33,836 nt of DNA from positions 1 to 33,836 of the forward strand of contig JAPDIT010000034.1 of assembly GCA_029259455.1 (NCBI GenBank), in the 5' to 3' direction. The notes beneath the pieces are model-generated. The model worked only from the letters and a program-made list of their open reading frames with translations. It ran no database searches and was not told the DNA's origin. A program made the translations under genes and the position numbers. The stretch comes from Archaeoglobi archaeon (GTDB taxonomy: Archaea; Halobacteriota; Archaeoglobi; Archaeoglobales; Archaeoglobaceae). Positions 23,973-31,027 of this stretch are shown piece after piece (position 1 is the first letter of the stretch; each line of letters begins with the position of its first letter).

Positions 23973-24974
23973 TCACTGCACGACAACATCCTTGCTGAAG
24001 ATCTTTGCATTCGTTGTCAGGTCGATCAGCTCCACCGTTACAACGTCTCCGGGCTTGAGATACGTTGCGTTGGCGATTATCGGCGTCCTCTGGTTCTGCC
24101 ACAACCCAGTTCCCGTATACAAGTTGATCTGTGCCTTTATGACGTCACCCTTCTGAATCACGTAGTTTCCGAACCAGAGTTCCGTTTCCTTGCCGCTTGC
24201 GTCAGCAGGGAAGTCTCCCGGAACGACCAGATACGGCACGTGATACAGCGTCGTTGCACTGTTGCCGTCATCATATTCGGTGTTGACATCCGCATACTTC
24301 GTGCATCTGGCTGTCAGACTGAGATCGACACGCGTTTCATTACCATCTGTAGTACTTACTGGTATTGAAGACAACGTCCAGTTAGCACCAGTGTCTCCGC
24401 TATCAATGGTGTAGTTCACGGTAACATCATAGGTATCATCAGCCGTGACTGTGGTGTTCCACCAGAAGCTTGTGGCGGGATTTGTTTCCGTATGACTAGC
24501 TACAACGCCACTTTCGTTAGTAAGCCAGAGCCTGACCTCCGTAATGTTGCATGTTCCGACATCGCTCAGATCTACTAAAACGTTTATGGCATCATCAGTC
24601 CCACCTGTGACGTTCTCGTATCTACCAGTCCACTTGTCGTAGTAGATAACCGCATTATCGCTCAGCGGGACAGCCGTTGTCTCCTGAATTTCCCACTTGC
24701 CGGTGCTTTCGTTGTACCACTTCGTAACGAGCTTAACACTGTCCGTATCAACGGGGTCACCGCCCAAGTGCTTCATGACGAACTCTGGAGTCCCCATTGA
24801 ACCCATACTCCTGATCTCAACAGCGAAGCTCGCCTGCGGTGCCTTCTTCTGAGTTCCTGCCATCCCCCCAGCAAAACTGCTCACTACCGCAGCCAGCACC
24901 ACCGTCACCACCAGCATCAGCATCACGCCGACGACTGGTGAGACGGCCCTCCCATCTTCCAGCCATCCCTTCAT
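23973..24974 (-). CDS. large archaeal type IV pilin / pilin-like adhesin, first gene of the pilus operon
   Basis: 333 residues, twice the size of the other pilins. Leader MKGWLEDGRA, then VSPVVGVMLMLVVTVVLAAVVSSFAGG. The HLGGDPVDTDSVKL motif and C-terminal PGDVVTVELIDL match the family. Between them lies an extra Thr/Asn/Asp-rich beta-type insert of about 150 residues. Nine N-x-S/T sequons are visible (NES, NVT, NIT, NES, NTT, NYT, NWT, NET, NAT), implying heavy surface glycosylation. The track's start is 21 codons upstream at 25037. ATG 24974 is chosen because GGAGGTGG lies directly before it and it gives a normal prepilin leader. It could be an adhesive tip subunit or an alternative major pilin (inference). 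Confidence 0.87.
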   Translation of the reverse strand: MKGWLEDGRAVSPVVGVMLMLVVTVVLAAVVSSFAGGMAGTQKKAPQASFAVEIRSMGSMGTPEFVMKHLGGDPVDTDSVKLVTKWYNESTGKWEIQETTAVPLSDNAVIYYDKWTGRYENVTGGTDDAINVLVDLSDVGTCNITEVRLWLTNESGVVASHTETNPATSFWWNTTVTADDTYDVTVNYTIDSGDTGANWTLSSIPVSTTDGNETRVDLSLTARCTKYADVNTEYDDGNSATTLYHVPYLVVPGDFPADASGKETELWFGNYVIQKGDVIKAQINLYTGTGLWQNQRTPIIANATYLKPGDVVTVELIDLTTNAKIFSKDVVVQ

Positions 24975-24997
24975 CTTCCACCTCCTCCACAAATTCT

Positions 24998-25028
24998 GAT
25001 ATAAAGTCAAGTGTATTTGATATTTAAC
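24998..25028 (-). promoter_or_regulatory. candidate promoter of the pilus operon
   Basis: Two TATA-like boxes lie upstream of the first pilin on the minus strand. GGTTAAATATC (about 25018-25028) would give a leader of about 24 nt that contains the Shine-Dalgarno. CTTTATATCAG (about 24998-25008) would put transcription start almost on the ATG and lose it. The upstream box fits better. Confidence 0.4.
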
Positions 25029-25131
25029 CTTTTCCATTTTTTCTTACTTGAAGTAAAGTTAATTTGACATGAATTGAAATGACAGTGATTCTTTGAGAAA
25101 GATTGTGGAGGTTTATGAGGGTGCAAAGCTG

Positions 25132-25208
25132 GAGGGGGTCTCAGAATATCTGAGCCCCTCGAATCTCCAAACAAAGTTGGAGCCGATAAGTACGCTAAGT
25201 AGGTATCG
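25132..25208 (+). other. hairpin-rich intergenic element (possible structured RNA or mobile-element remnant)
   Basis: Three potential hairpins follow one another. (1) GAGGGG..CTCAGA-ATA-TCTGAG-CCCCTC (132-160 of this kilobase, i.e. 25132-25160): a 12-bp stem with a 2-nt bulge and a 3-nt loop. (2) CTCCAA-ACAAAG-TTGGAG (25165-25182). (3) CGATA-N15-TATCG (25184-25208), weaker. A 40-codon plus-strand reading frame (from a TTG at about 25092, SEYLSPSNLQTKLEP..., stop TAA about 25214) runs through all three and may be chance or a gene remnant. No T-run follows, so this is not a simple terminator. It fills the gap of about 300 bp between the pilus operon and the toxin-antitoxin genes. Confidence 0.4.
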
Positions 25209-25242
25209 CAGATAAACCATACCGAACTGTCTGACCGGGTAA

Positions 25243-25252
25243 CCTTTTTATC
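25243..25252 (+). promoter_or_regulatory. TATA box of the toxin-antitoxin operon
   Basis: CTTTTTATCT centred about 26 bp upstream of ATG 25274, consistent with a leaderless antitoxin mRNA. Confidence 0.5.
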
Positions 25253-25273
25253 TTTAGGGGAGAAATTAGTTTG

Positions 25274-25480
25274 ATGAACGAGGCCATCGAACTTCTCAGA
25301 GAGATTAAGCTCAAGCTTGAGGAGATGGATAGAAGGCTGAGGAGAATCGAAGAAGAACTTTTTGACGAGCTTGGTGAGGAGGAGCTGAAAGAGCTTGAAG
25401 AGGATCTTAAAGCCTACAAAGAGGGAAAACTGGAGCTGATTGATCTTGAAGAAGTCGAAAAAAGACTTGTTCAAAGTTAA
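25274..25480 (+). CDS. RelB-type antitoxin
   Basis: A 68-residue, almost entirely helical and strongly charged protein (LREIKLKLEEMDRRLRRIEEEL, then LKELEEDLKAYKEGKLELIDLEEVEKRL). This fits archaeal RelB-like antitoxins, in which a long helix wraps the toxin. No DNA-binding domain is obvious. The track starts at TTG 25271; ATG 25274 is chosen because of the TATA spacing. The 3' end overlaps the toxin gene, the usual arrangement. Identification rests largely on that pairing. Confidence 0.75.
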   Translation: MNEAIELLREIKLKLEEMDRRLRRIEEELFDELGEEELKELEEDLKAYKEGKLELIDLEEVEKRLVQS

Positions 25481-25721
25481 ACTCACTAGAAAAGCTGAGA
25501 AATTCCTCGAACGTTTGTCGGAAAAGGATAGAAAGCGAATACTGAATGCCCTACGCAAATTGGATGACCCCATCACAGCCGGTGCGGAGAAGGTTGAAGG
25601 GACGGAGTTCCACAAAATCAGGGTTGGCAAAATTAGGATCGTGTTCTACATCGACTGGGACAATAAAATCGTAGCCGTTTTTAGAATCGACAAACGAGAA
25701 AGAATTTACGACCGTCTATAA
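25467..25721 (+). CDS. RelE/ParE-family toxin
   Basis: About 84 residues of the RelE fold: LFKVKLTRKAEKFLERL at the start, KDRKRILNALRKLDDP, then GTEFHKIRVGKIRIVFYIDWDNKIVAVFRIDKRERIYDRL, the typical strand order ending in a basic, Arg-rich C-terminus. RelE toxins cleave mRNA on the ribosome, and the basic C-terminal residues are in the right place for that. There is no ATG. TTG 25467 gives the canonical length and overlaps the antitoxin by 14 bp; the track's TTG 25440 would add nine residues. The frame is intact, so the pair could be functional. Confidence 0.85.
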   Translation: MFKVKLTRKAEKFLERLSEKDRKRILNALRKLDDPITAGAEKVEGTEFHKIRVGKIRIVFYIDWDNKIVAVFRIDKRERIYDRL

Positions 25722-25741
25722 CTCTCTCAGCTCTGAACGGT

Positions 25742-26198
25742 ATCGAGTGGGCGGAGAAGTTTAAGAAAAATGCAGCTTCTGATAAAGGCAAAGCTCCTGG
25801 ATTTGAAAGGGTACTTTGAGAGAACGCACAGTCTAAGGAAGCTTTTATCAGAGCTGAGGGACATTGAGGGTGTGGGGGGAGTTCCTCAAAAACCACAGGG
25901 TCGTTTTGAGGAACCTAGAGAGAGCCGCGGGTAAAGTATTTCCAGAACTTCGTGGAATATGCCAGGGAAATTAAGAGGGTACTGACAGGCATGCTTGGTG
26001 ATTACAGGGTATACGTTTTTGGCTCGGTAGTCAGAAATGACCACTCTCCGGGACTGAGCGATATGGACATCGCCATAGTTTCCGATGAGCTCGAAAACGG
26101 GAAAAAGAAGCTTGAGGTTTACGACCTGCTGTTTGAGAGGTTTTTGAAGGTGGAAGTTCTACCTGGACTTTATCGGCAGCGAGTACGTGGAGATCTGA
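25742..26198 (+). pseudogene. decayed HEPN-MNT (minimal nucleotidyltransferase) locus with several frame changes
   Basis: Pieces of one recognisable pair lie in successive frames: IEWAEKFKK (frame of 25742); MQLLIKAKLLDLKGYFERTHSLRKLLSELRDIEG (25770 frame, the HEPN core); VWGEFLKNHRVVLRNLERA (25870 frame); then VKYFQNFVEYAREIKRVL joined to the nucleotidyltransferase YRVYVFGSVVRNDHSPGLSDMDIAIVSDE (25952 ORF, GSxxRxxxxxxSDxD motif). The nucleotidyltransferase ends properly only in a fourth frame (KFYLDFIGSEYVEI, stop 26196-26198), while the track's ORF runs on to 26239 with unrelated residues. A piece of the HEPN N-terminal half also seems missing. All frame changes are in the +1 direction. Sequencing error is possible, but four in 450 bp makes decay more likely. 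Confidence 0.7.
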
Positions 26199-26290
26199 TT
26201 TCAGCCCTGAAATTACTAATAAAAAAATTACACTTATAGAATTTCAAAATTATGAAAAAAATTTATTTTATTTTTTCTGGAAGTATCTTT

Positions 26291-26680
26291 ATGAGACTGG
26301 CACTGGTGGTTGGCATTGCTGTTGTCATCCTCTGCCTGATGGATGTTCTGACCACTGAATACGTTATAACCAGTGGAATCGGATACGAGAGCAACGAGAT
26401 ATTGGCTCCAGTTCTTGGTTTCCCCATTTACATCCTGAAACTCGCTCTTCCAGCGCTCACCGTTCTTGCGATTGCGAGGGTGGATATGGATGCACGCCTC
26501 AAATTTGCCAGCTATTCCACGCTTATCGCCTTCTACACCCTGGTTGTTGTCAACAACATCCTTGTCATCGTTCATAATGTGGATCTCGACCTGAACCTTG
26601 GAAGGCTGTTTGTGTTATTCGCAGCGATCTTCGCTGCAAACATGGTGGGGTCGGCGATCATTAATCCTCAGAAAATGTAA
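26291..26680 (+). CDS. small membrane protein, DUF5658-like
   Basis: About 129 residues with four hydrophobic helices. The segment LMDVLTTEYVITSGIGYESNEILAPVLGF after the first helix resembles the D-x-x-T...G-x-x-E-x-N-P signature of the DUF5658 family (here N-E instead of N-P), whose function is unknown. The track's ATG is 26252. ATG 26291 is favoured because the A/T box AATTTATTTTA (26259-26270) is about 26 bp before it. The upstream start would make the leader MKKIYFIFSGSIF part of the first helix. It converges on gatE with a 2-bp gap. Confidence 0.7.
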   Translation: MRLALVVGIAVVILCLMDVLTTEYVITSGIGYESNEILAPVLGFPIYILKLALPALTVLAIARVDMDARLKFASYSTLIAFYTLVVVNNILVIVHNVDLDLNLGRLFVLFAAIFAANMVGSAIINPQKM

Positions 26681-26682
26681 AA

Positions 26683-28521
26683 TCATTCGAGAAACTCCTT
26701 GATAGCCCTCTTCAGCTTCTCCGCCACAACTTTTCCATCAACCTTCCCCCTGAACTCCTTCATCACCAGACCCATCAGCGGCTTGAAGGCAGCCTCACCT
26801 CTTTCAGAAATCAAATCGGCCTTTTCCTCAACCAGCCTAGCGATGAAGCTGTCGATGTCCTCAGCCGCACCGATCCTCTCCTTGAGCTCCTCTGCAGTGT
26901 GGTTGGGATTCTGAGAAAGCAGCTTTAGAGCCTCCTCTGCCCCTTCCTTGGCGATGTCACCATTGAGAATCATATCTAGCACAAGCCTGTAATGCCTTTC
27001 CTCAAGTTTCTCGATATCAACACCTTCCTTTCTGAGCATTGCCGGGGCAAGGTGCAGCACTCTTGCAACAACAGTTGGCTGCAGCTTTTCCGAGTACTCT
27101 TCAAAAATCCGGTAATGGGGGGAGTCCGCAATCTCCCAAGCGAGGTCTTTCGGCAGCAGCCTTTCGTACCTCTTCGCCCTGTCCTCTATCAGCTCGGGAA
27201 TTTCAACACTCAGCATTTCTTCCGTTACAACAACAGGGGGGACATCAGTTTCAGGATACATCCTCGCAGCTCCAGGTAACGGACGGAGATATGATGTCGT
27301 GCCATCTTCATTGGCCTTTCTCGTCTCCTCTGGAACTCCAATCAGGCAGTACTTAGCCCTCTCGATTATCCTTCTCAACGCCCTCTCAACCCTCACAGCA
27401 TTTCCCGCAGCAATCACGACCGCATCGTTGCTTTCTGCACCAACAAAATCCTTCAGCCTGCTTACTTCCTCCTCACTAATGCCGTAAGCCGGAAGCTCGT
27501 CCGTGTGGAAAATGCCACCAAGACCGTAAGTTTTTGCGATGTCCGCGAATTCAGTTCCAAGCCTTCTGCCAGGCTGGATTTCCCTGCCAACGATGCCCGC
27601 AAAGCCTTTAAGAAGTATGGCCTTCACCGTCCTGTTCCTTATTATCCTTGATTTTGTATTTTCGAATATTTTTGTAACGTCAAAGATTTCCTCTGCAACC
27701 TCTGCCCCCCTTTCTTTAAGCTCTTCCCTTATTTTGAGAAGGTTAACCTGCCTCAGCACCTCATACTCAACAATCTTATCCAGAATATCTAACTCTTGGA
27801 CACCTTTAATTTCAACTCTCGCCCCATCCCTTATGCTGATGTTTACATCCTGCCTTATGGTTCCCAGACCTCTCTTAACCTTCCCTGTGGATCTGAGAAT
27901 CATTCCGAGCCTTGCCGCCACCTTTTTGGCCATCTCAGGAGAGTCGATGTCAGGCTCAGTACCTATTTCGACGAGGGGTATTCCGAGCCTGTCTAAAGAG
28001 TAGACAGCATACCCCTCCCCTTCCTCAACCTTTCTGCATGCCTCCTCTTCCAGACAGAGAGTAGAAATACCAACTCTTCTCCCATCAACCTCCAGAAAGC
28101 CGCCGAATGCCACCAGGGCAGTCCTCTGAAAGCCTGTGGTGTTGCTCCCATCAATGACGATCTTCCTCATCACGTGTACCTCATCAAAAACCTCCATGTT
28201 CAGAATCTTTGCCACCTGAATTGCTATCAGCAACGCTTCTCTGTTTAACTCTCTTGGCGGTTCTTCATCAGCTTCAACGAGGCAGGTAGTATCATAATAC
28301 TTGTAAATGAACCTTCTGCTCCTCTCAACCTCTTCCTTCGCGGCTCTATCTTCCTCCCCAATTTCACTCTTCTTCAGCCTTAGATACCTGAAAAATTCGA
28401 AATTCGACTCCTCAACCTCCCTCGTTACAGTGGGGCAGAAGCAGAAGAGCTTGTGCTTTGTGTCGAGCTGCTGGTGAATCTCTATTCCTACCTTGAGTCC
28501 CAAGTCCTTGTAATCCATCAT
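26683..28521 (-). CDS. gatE: glutamyl-tRNA(Gln) amidotransferase subunit E
   Basis: tRNA-binding subunit of the archaeal GatDE complex that converts Glu-tRNA-Gln to Gln-tRNA-Gln. The 612 residues are the normal length. The N-terminal GatB-like kinase core begins LGLKVGIEIHQQLDTKHKLFCFCP and includes STLCLEEEACRK and RLGIPLVEIGTEPDI. The archaea-specific AspRS-type insertion lies in the middle, with RRLGTEFADIAKTYGLGGIFHTDELPAYG. A GatB/YqeY-type helical tail ends the protein. GatD is not in the window. Start ATG 28521 overlaps the stop of the E1-like gene (ATGATG; 28518 is an equally good second choice). Confidence 0.96.
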   Translation of the reverse strand: MMDYKDLGLKVGIEIHQQLDTKHKLFCFCPTVTREVEESNFEFFRYLRLKKSEIGEEDRAAKEEVERSRRFIYKYYDTTCLVEADEEPPRELNREALLIAIQVAKILNMEVFDEVHVMRKIVIDGSNTTGFQRTALVAFGGFLEVDGRRVGISTLCLEEEACRKVEEGEGYAVYSLDRLGIPLVEIGTEPDIDSPEMAKKVAARLGMILRSTGKVKRGLGTIRQDVNISIRDGARVEIKGVQELDILDKIVEYEVLRQVNLLKIREELKERGAEVAEEIFDVTKIFENTKSRIIRNRTVKAILLKGFAGIVGREIQPGRRLGTEFADIAKTYGLGGIFHTDELPAYGISEEEVSRLKDFVGAESNDAVVIAAGNAVRVERALRRIIERAKYCLIGVPEETRKANEDGTTSYLRPLPGAARMYPETDVPPVVVTEEMLSVEIPELIEDRAKRYERLLPKDLAWEIADSPHYRIFEEYSEKLQPTVVARVLHLAPAMLRKEGVDIEKLEERHYRLVLDMILNGDIAKEGAEEALKLLSQNPNHTAEELKERIGAAEDIDSFIARLVEEKADLISERGEAAFKPLMGLVMKEFRGKVDGKVVAEKLKRAIKEFLE

Positions 28522-29117
28522 CTCACCTTGAGCGATATCTTTCGAAGATAGTTCTCACTTCTGACATCAACCACGTAAGCTTCGGGGGCGATTGTGGGGA
28601 GGTGGTAGCCGGTAAACACTCTCAAAACCTCTCCAGCCTGAATGCTGCAGGTTAAAGCGTACGAAATGGGATCCCTCTTTACCTCCGGATACTCAACCTC
28701 CCAGAACTTCACTCCATCGGGCAAAAAAGTGGTTATTATATCGGGAATGAAAGGTGCACCCATCTTTTCCGCAATCTCCGCCACAACCTCGATGTTTTTA
28801 TGTGCGACAACCACATCAATGCCTCTCAGAAGTTTCCTAAGTTCAGACTCGCTTTCGGGGTATAAGTAAGAGATAACACACGAATCTGATGACATCGGAT
28901 GCACTACATCGTAGTTGTTCGCCTCCAATGGGTCGATGGTGCAGTCAAGTCTGGAGTCAACTGGGGAGACGTAGTCTGAAATATATCTTATGCAGCCCAC
29001 ACCGCTCCTCCAGAGTATTTCCATCAGCATTCTGCTTCCTACAACTGCCACGCTGAACTTTCGCAGATACTCTATTTTTTCCTCCTCGGCCATTCCATGC
29101 CAGAAGATGTGCTTCAT
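28518..29117 (-). CDS. diverged ThiF/E1-like protein
   Basis: 199 residues. FSVAVVGSRMLMEILWRSGVGCIRYISDYVSPVD (21-54) aligns by eye with the Rossmann start of E1/ThiF adenylating enzymes, and SYALTCSIQAGEVLRVFTGYHLP with their conserved C-terminal Q-A-x-E helix. The Gly-rich nucleotide loop is eroded (GSRMLM instead of GxGxxG), and neither the usual NxNRQ arginine motif nor CxxC zinc knuckles are seen, so ordinary adenylation is doubtful. It overlaps the fbp stop by 1 bp (TGATG) and the gatE start by 4 bp, so it is made from the same mRNA as both. The biological role is unknown. Confidence 0.65.
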   Translation of the reverse strand: MKHIFWHGMAEEEKIEYLRKFSVAVVGSRMLMEILWRSGVGCIRYISDYVSPVDSRLDCTIDPLEANNYDVVHPMSSDSCVISYLYPESESELRKLLRGIDVVVAHKNIEVVAEIAEKMGAPFIPDIITTFLPDGVKFWEVEYPEVKRDPISYALTCSIQAGEVLRVFTGYHLPTIAPEAYVVDVRSENYLRKISLKVR

Positions 29118-30229
29118 CAGACTTCTTCGAACCTTTCTTTCAGTTTTTCGAGCACTTTCGGTAATGTTGTGTACTCCATATCCTCATTCGGCAATCTGTG
29201 TGGCTCGAAAGGTCCGTGACGGCGCATGTATTCAGCAATCTCCATTGCCTTCTGCCTCGTGTAGTCGAAGGCTGGGTCGTCAAACATGTCAACAGGCCCT
29301 ACAATCTTTCCATTGGCAAGCTGAAATCCAGCAGCTATGCAGCGTGGTGGGCCATCAAATCTCGTGCACTTTGAGTATCTGAAAGGCACGGGCATAATGG
29401 GCCCGTTATGACTGCCCCTCATCCACCCGCTTACGAGGTGGGGAAAGGCGAAGGCCTCAAGAACCTCACCCACTGCTGGCAGTCCACTCTGAGCCCTAAC
29501 CAAAGCCACAGGATCATCCTTGCCCACGTACTCTCCAGCAACCTCGTAGAGCTTTTCTGTGCTGATTACCGCAACAGGCTCGTCAGCTGGAAGCTTCCCA
29601 CCCTCCTTTGGGAAGATTCTCTTAATCACAAACCTGCTCTTACCACCGATAAGGGCGAGAATGTCGTACATCTCCTCTGGAGTTCTCATGAAAACCCTTT
29701 TGCTCTCCCTGATGTCCCATATTTCGAAAACGAAGCCACGGTGCATTGAGGGGTCGATAACGAGCCCTGCTGTATTGAAGGGATCGGCAAATATCCTGAA
29801 TATGGGCAAGTTGAAGGCTCCGGGTTCGGTTTTATCCATCATAAATGCTACAACCGGCTCGGCTCCTCTCTCAGTAAACTCCATCTCTGCCACTCCCGGC
29901 CCTAGTCCCCTTACGTTGCCAGAAAATGCATCTTTCAGCAAATCCTGCCCTGCACCGTAAAGCTTTAACTGCTTGGCAATTCCAGCGGCCTTTTCAAAGG
30001 TCTCCCAGGCGAGCCTGTGAATTTCCTCGTTATCAACACCCTTCTCGTGGGTCATTAGCAGTTCGAGGTCGTCACCAGCGTTGAATACTCTGAAATCAAT
30101 AATTAGACCAGAATCAACCGCGTTTTTCAAATTCTCCTCAGCCGCCTTTTTCAGCTCATCAGGGACTGTCGTGTGCCCCGCCACGCTACCAACATCCGCT
30201 TTTATCAGAGAAACGGTTATTTTACTCAT
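29117..30229 (-). CDS. fbp: fructose-1,6-bisphosphate aldolase/phosphatase
   Basis: Bifunctional archaeal gluconeogenic enzyme (class V FBPase) that joins triose phosphates and then removes the 1-phosphate. Seen: SLIKADVGSVAGHTTVPDEL (metal-binding Asp and His), NAGDDLELLMTHEKG, GPGVAEMEFTERGAEP, FADPFNTAGLVIDP, and YVGK (Tyr234, Lys237) with the Tyr-x-x-Lys spacing of the Schiff-base site, then SGWMRGSHNGPIMPV. The track's start is 30253. ATG 30229 (MSKITVSLIK) is normal for the family and about 26 bp from a TATA box. It is first in a three-gene overlapping operon with the E1-like gene and gatE. Confidence 0.95.
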   Translation of the reverse strand: MSKITVSLIKADVGSVAGHTTVPDELKKAAEENLKNAVDSGLIIDFRVFNAGDDLELLMTHEKGVDNEEIHRLAWETFEKAAGIAKQLKLYGAGQDLLKDAFSGNVRGLGPGVAEMEFTERGAEPVVAFMMDKTEPGAFNLPIFRIFADPFNTAGLVIDPSMHRGFVFEIWDIRESKRVFMRTPEEMYDILALIGGKSRFVIKRIFPKEGGKLPADEPVAVISTEKLYEVAGEYVGKDDPVALVRAQSGLPAVGEVLEAFAFPHLVSGWMRGSHNGPIMPVPFRYSKCTRFDGPPRCIAAGFQLANGKIVGPVDMFDDPAFDYTRQKAMEIAEYMRRHGPFEPHRLPNEDMEYTTLPKVLEKLKERFEEV

Positions 30230-30248
30230 GATAGGATGATGATGCGTA

Positions 30249-30268
30249 AACAATTTAAACTTTAAGGT
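30249..30268. promoter_or_regulatory. overlapping bidirectional core promoter of fbp and the KaiC-like gene
   Basis: AACAATTTAAACTTTAAGG contains a TATA-like AGTTTAAATTG on the minus strand, about 26 bp from the fbp ATG, and AACTTTAAGG on the plus strand, about 26 bp from ATG 30287. The two boxes share bases, so only one pre-initiation complex is likely to fit at a time. Confidence 0.5.
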
Positions 30269-30286
30269 TCATGGTAGAAAGACGTG

Positions 30287-31027
30287 ATGACCATGGAGCG
30301 TGTGCCCACTGGGATACCGGGGTTTGATGAACTTTGCAGTGGTGGACTGTTAAGGGACAGGAGTTATCTCGTCTCCGGTCCATCCGGTTCTGGTAAAACC
30401 ATTTTTGCCATGCAGTATTTGGTTAATGGTATTGAGAAATACAACGAGCCAGGGATATTTGTTGCAACAGAAGAGAGGCCCCAGCACCTCAGAGAGCACT
30501 TTCTGACGTTTGGCTGGGACCTTGAGAAGTATGAAGACGAGAACATGCTTGCTATCGTTGATGCCACCTCCACAAAGATAGGTTTGCCATCAGACGAAAG
30601 GTATATTGACGTCAGACCTTTTGACACTCGCTCTCTACTCGACCAGATCATCACAATTCAGGATGAGATTGGTGCGAGAAGGGCGGTTGTTGATTCAACG
30701 ACATCTATAGGCTTTACGATATCCGACCCAGCCAAGTTCAGGGTGGAACTCCTGAAAATCTCCACGACCATGGAGATTCTCGGCCTCACTTCAATACTGA
30801 CCTGTGAGGTTGTTGAAGGTGAAGGGGACAGGATGAGCAGGTTTGGAGTCGAAAACTTTGTGGTTGAAGGGACAATAGTTCTTTACTACACGAGAATGGA
30901 GAACACAAGAGTCAGAAGCATTGAAATCTACAAGATGAGAGGAACGAACCACAGCAGCAAAATCCACCCGTTCGAAATTACGGAGAACGGAATTATAGTA
31001 TACTCAAAGGAGGAAGTGTTCGCCTAA
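30287..31027 (+). CDS. single-domain KaiC-like RecA-superfamily ATPase
   Basis: About 246 residues with one KaiC domain: VPTGIPGFDELCSGGLLRDRSYLVSGPSGSGKT (Walker A GPSGSGKT), VATEERP with the paired catalytic Glu, RAVVDST as Walker B, and a C-terminal RSIEIYKMRGTNHSSKIHPFEI that is the hallmark KaiC/RadA-like end. The double-domain layout of cyanobacterial KaiC is absent. Such archaeal proteins are thought to act in signalling, but the target is unknown. The track starts at GTG 30284; ATG 30287 is chosen on TATA spacing and ATG 30293 is possible. It ends convergent with, and overlapping by 4 bp, the VWA gene. Confidence 0.92.
   Translation: MTMERVPTGIPGFDELCSGGLLRDRSYLVSGPSGSGKTIFAMQYLVNGIEKYNEPGIFVATEERPQHLREHFLTFGWDLEKYEDENMLAIVDATSTKIGLPSDERYIDVRPFDTRSLLDQIITIQDEIGARRAVVDSTTSIGFTISDPAKFRVELLKISTTMEILGLTSILTCEVVEGEGDRMSRFGVENFVVEGTIVLYYTRMENTRVRSIEIYKMRGTNHSSKIHPFEITENGIIVYSKEEVFA

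Noticed and set aside
25069-25210. tRNA or C/D-box sRNA in the hairpin-rich element
   Set aside because: No cloverleaf with TTC-loop features and no C/D box pair (TGATGA/CTGA in register) could be found; only generic hairpins.
25007-25630. Minus-strand ORF of 207 aa over the toxin-antitoxin region
   Set aside because: It is antisense to RelB and RelE, both supported by their own motifs and promoter. Its sequence is Phe/Leu/Ser-rich shadow reading.
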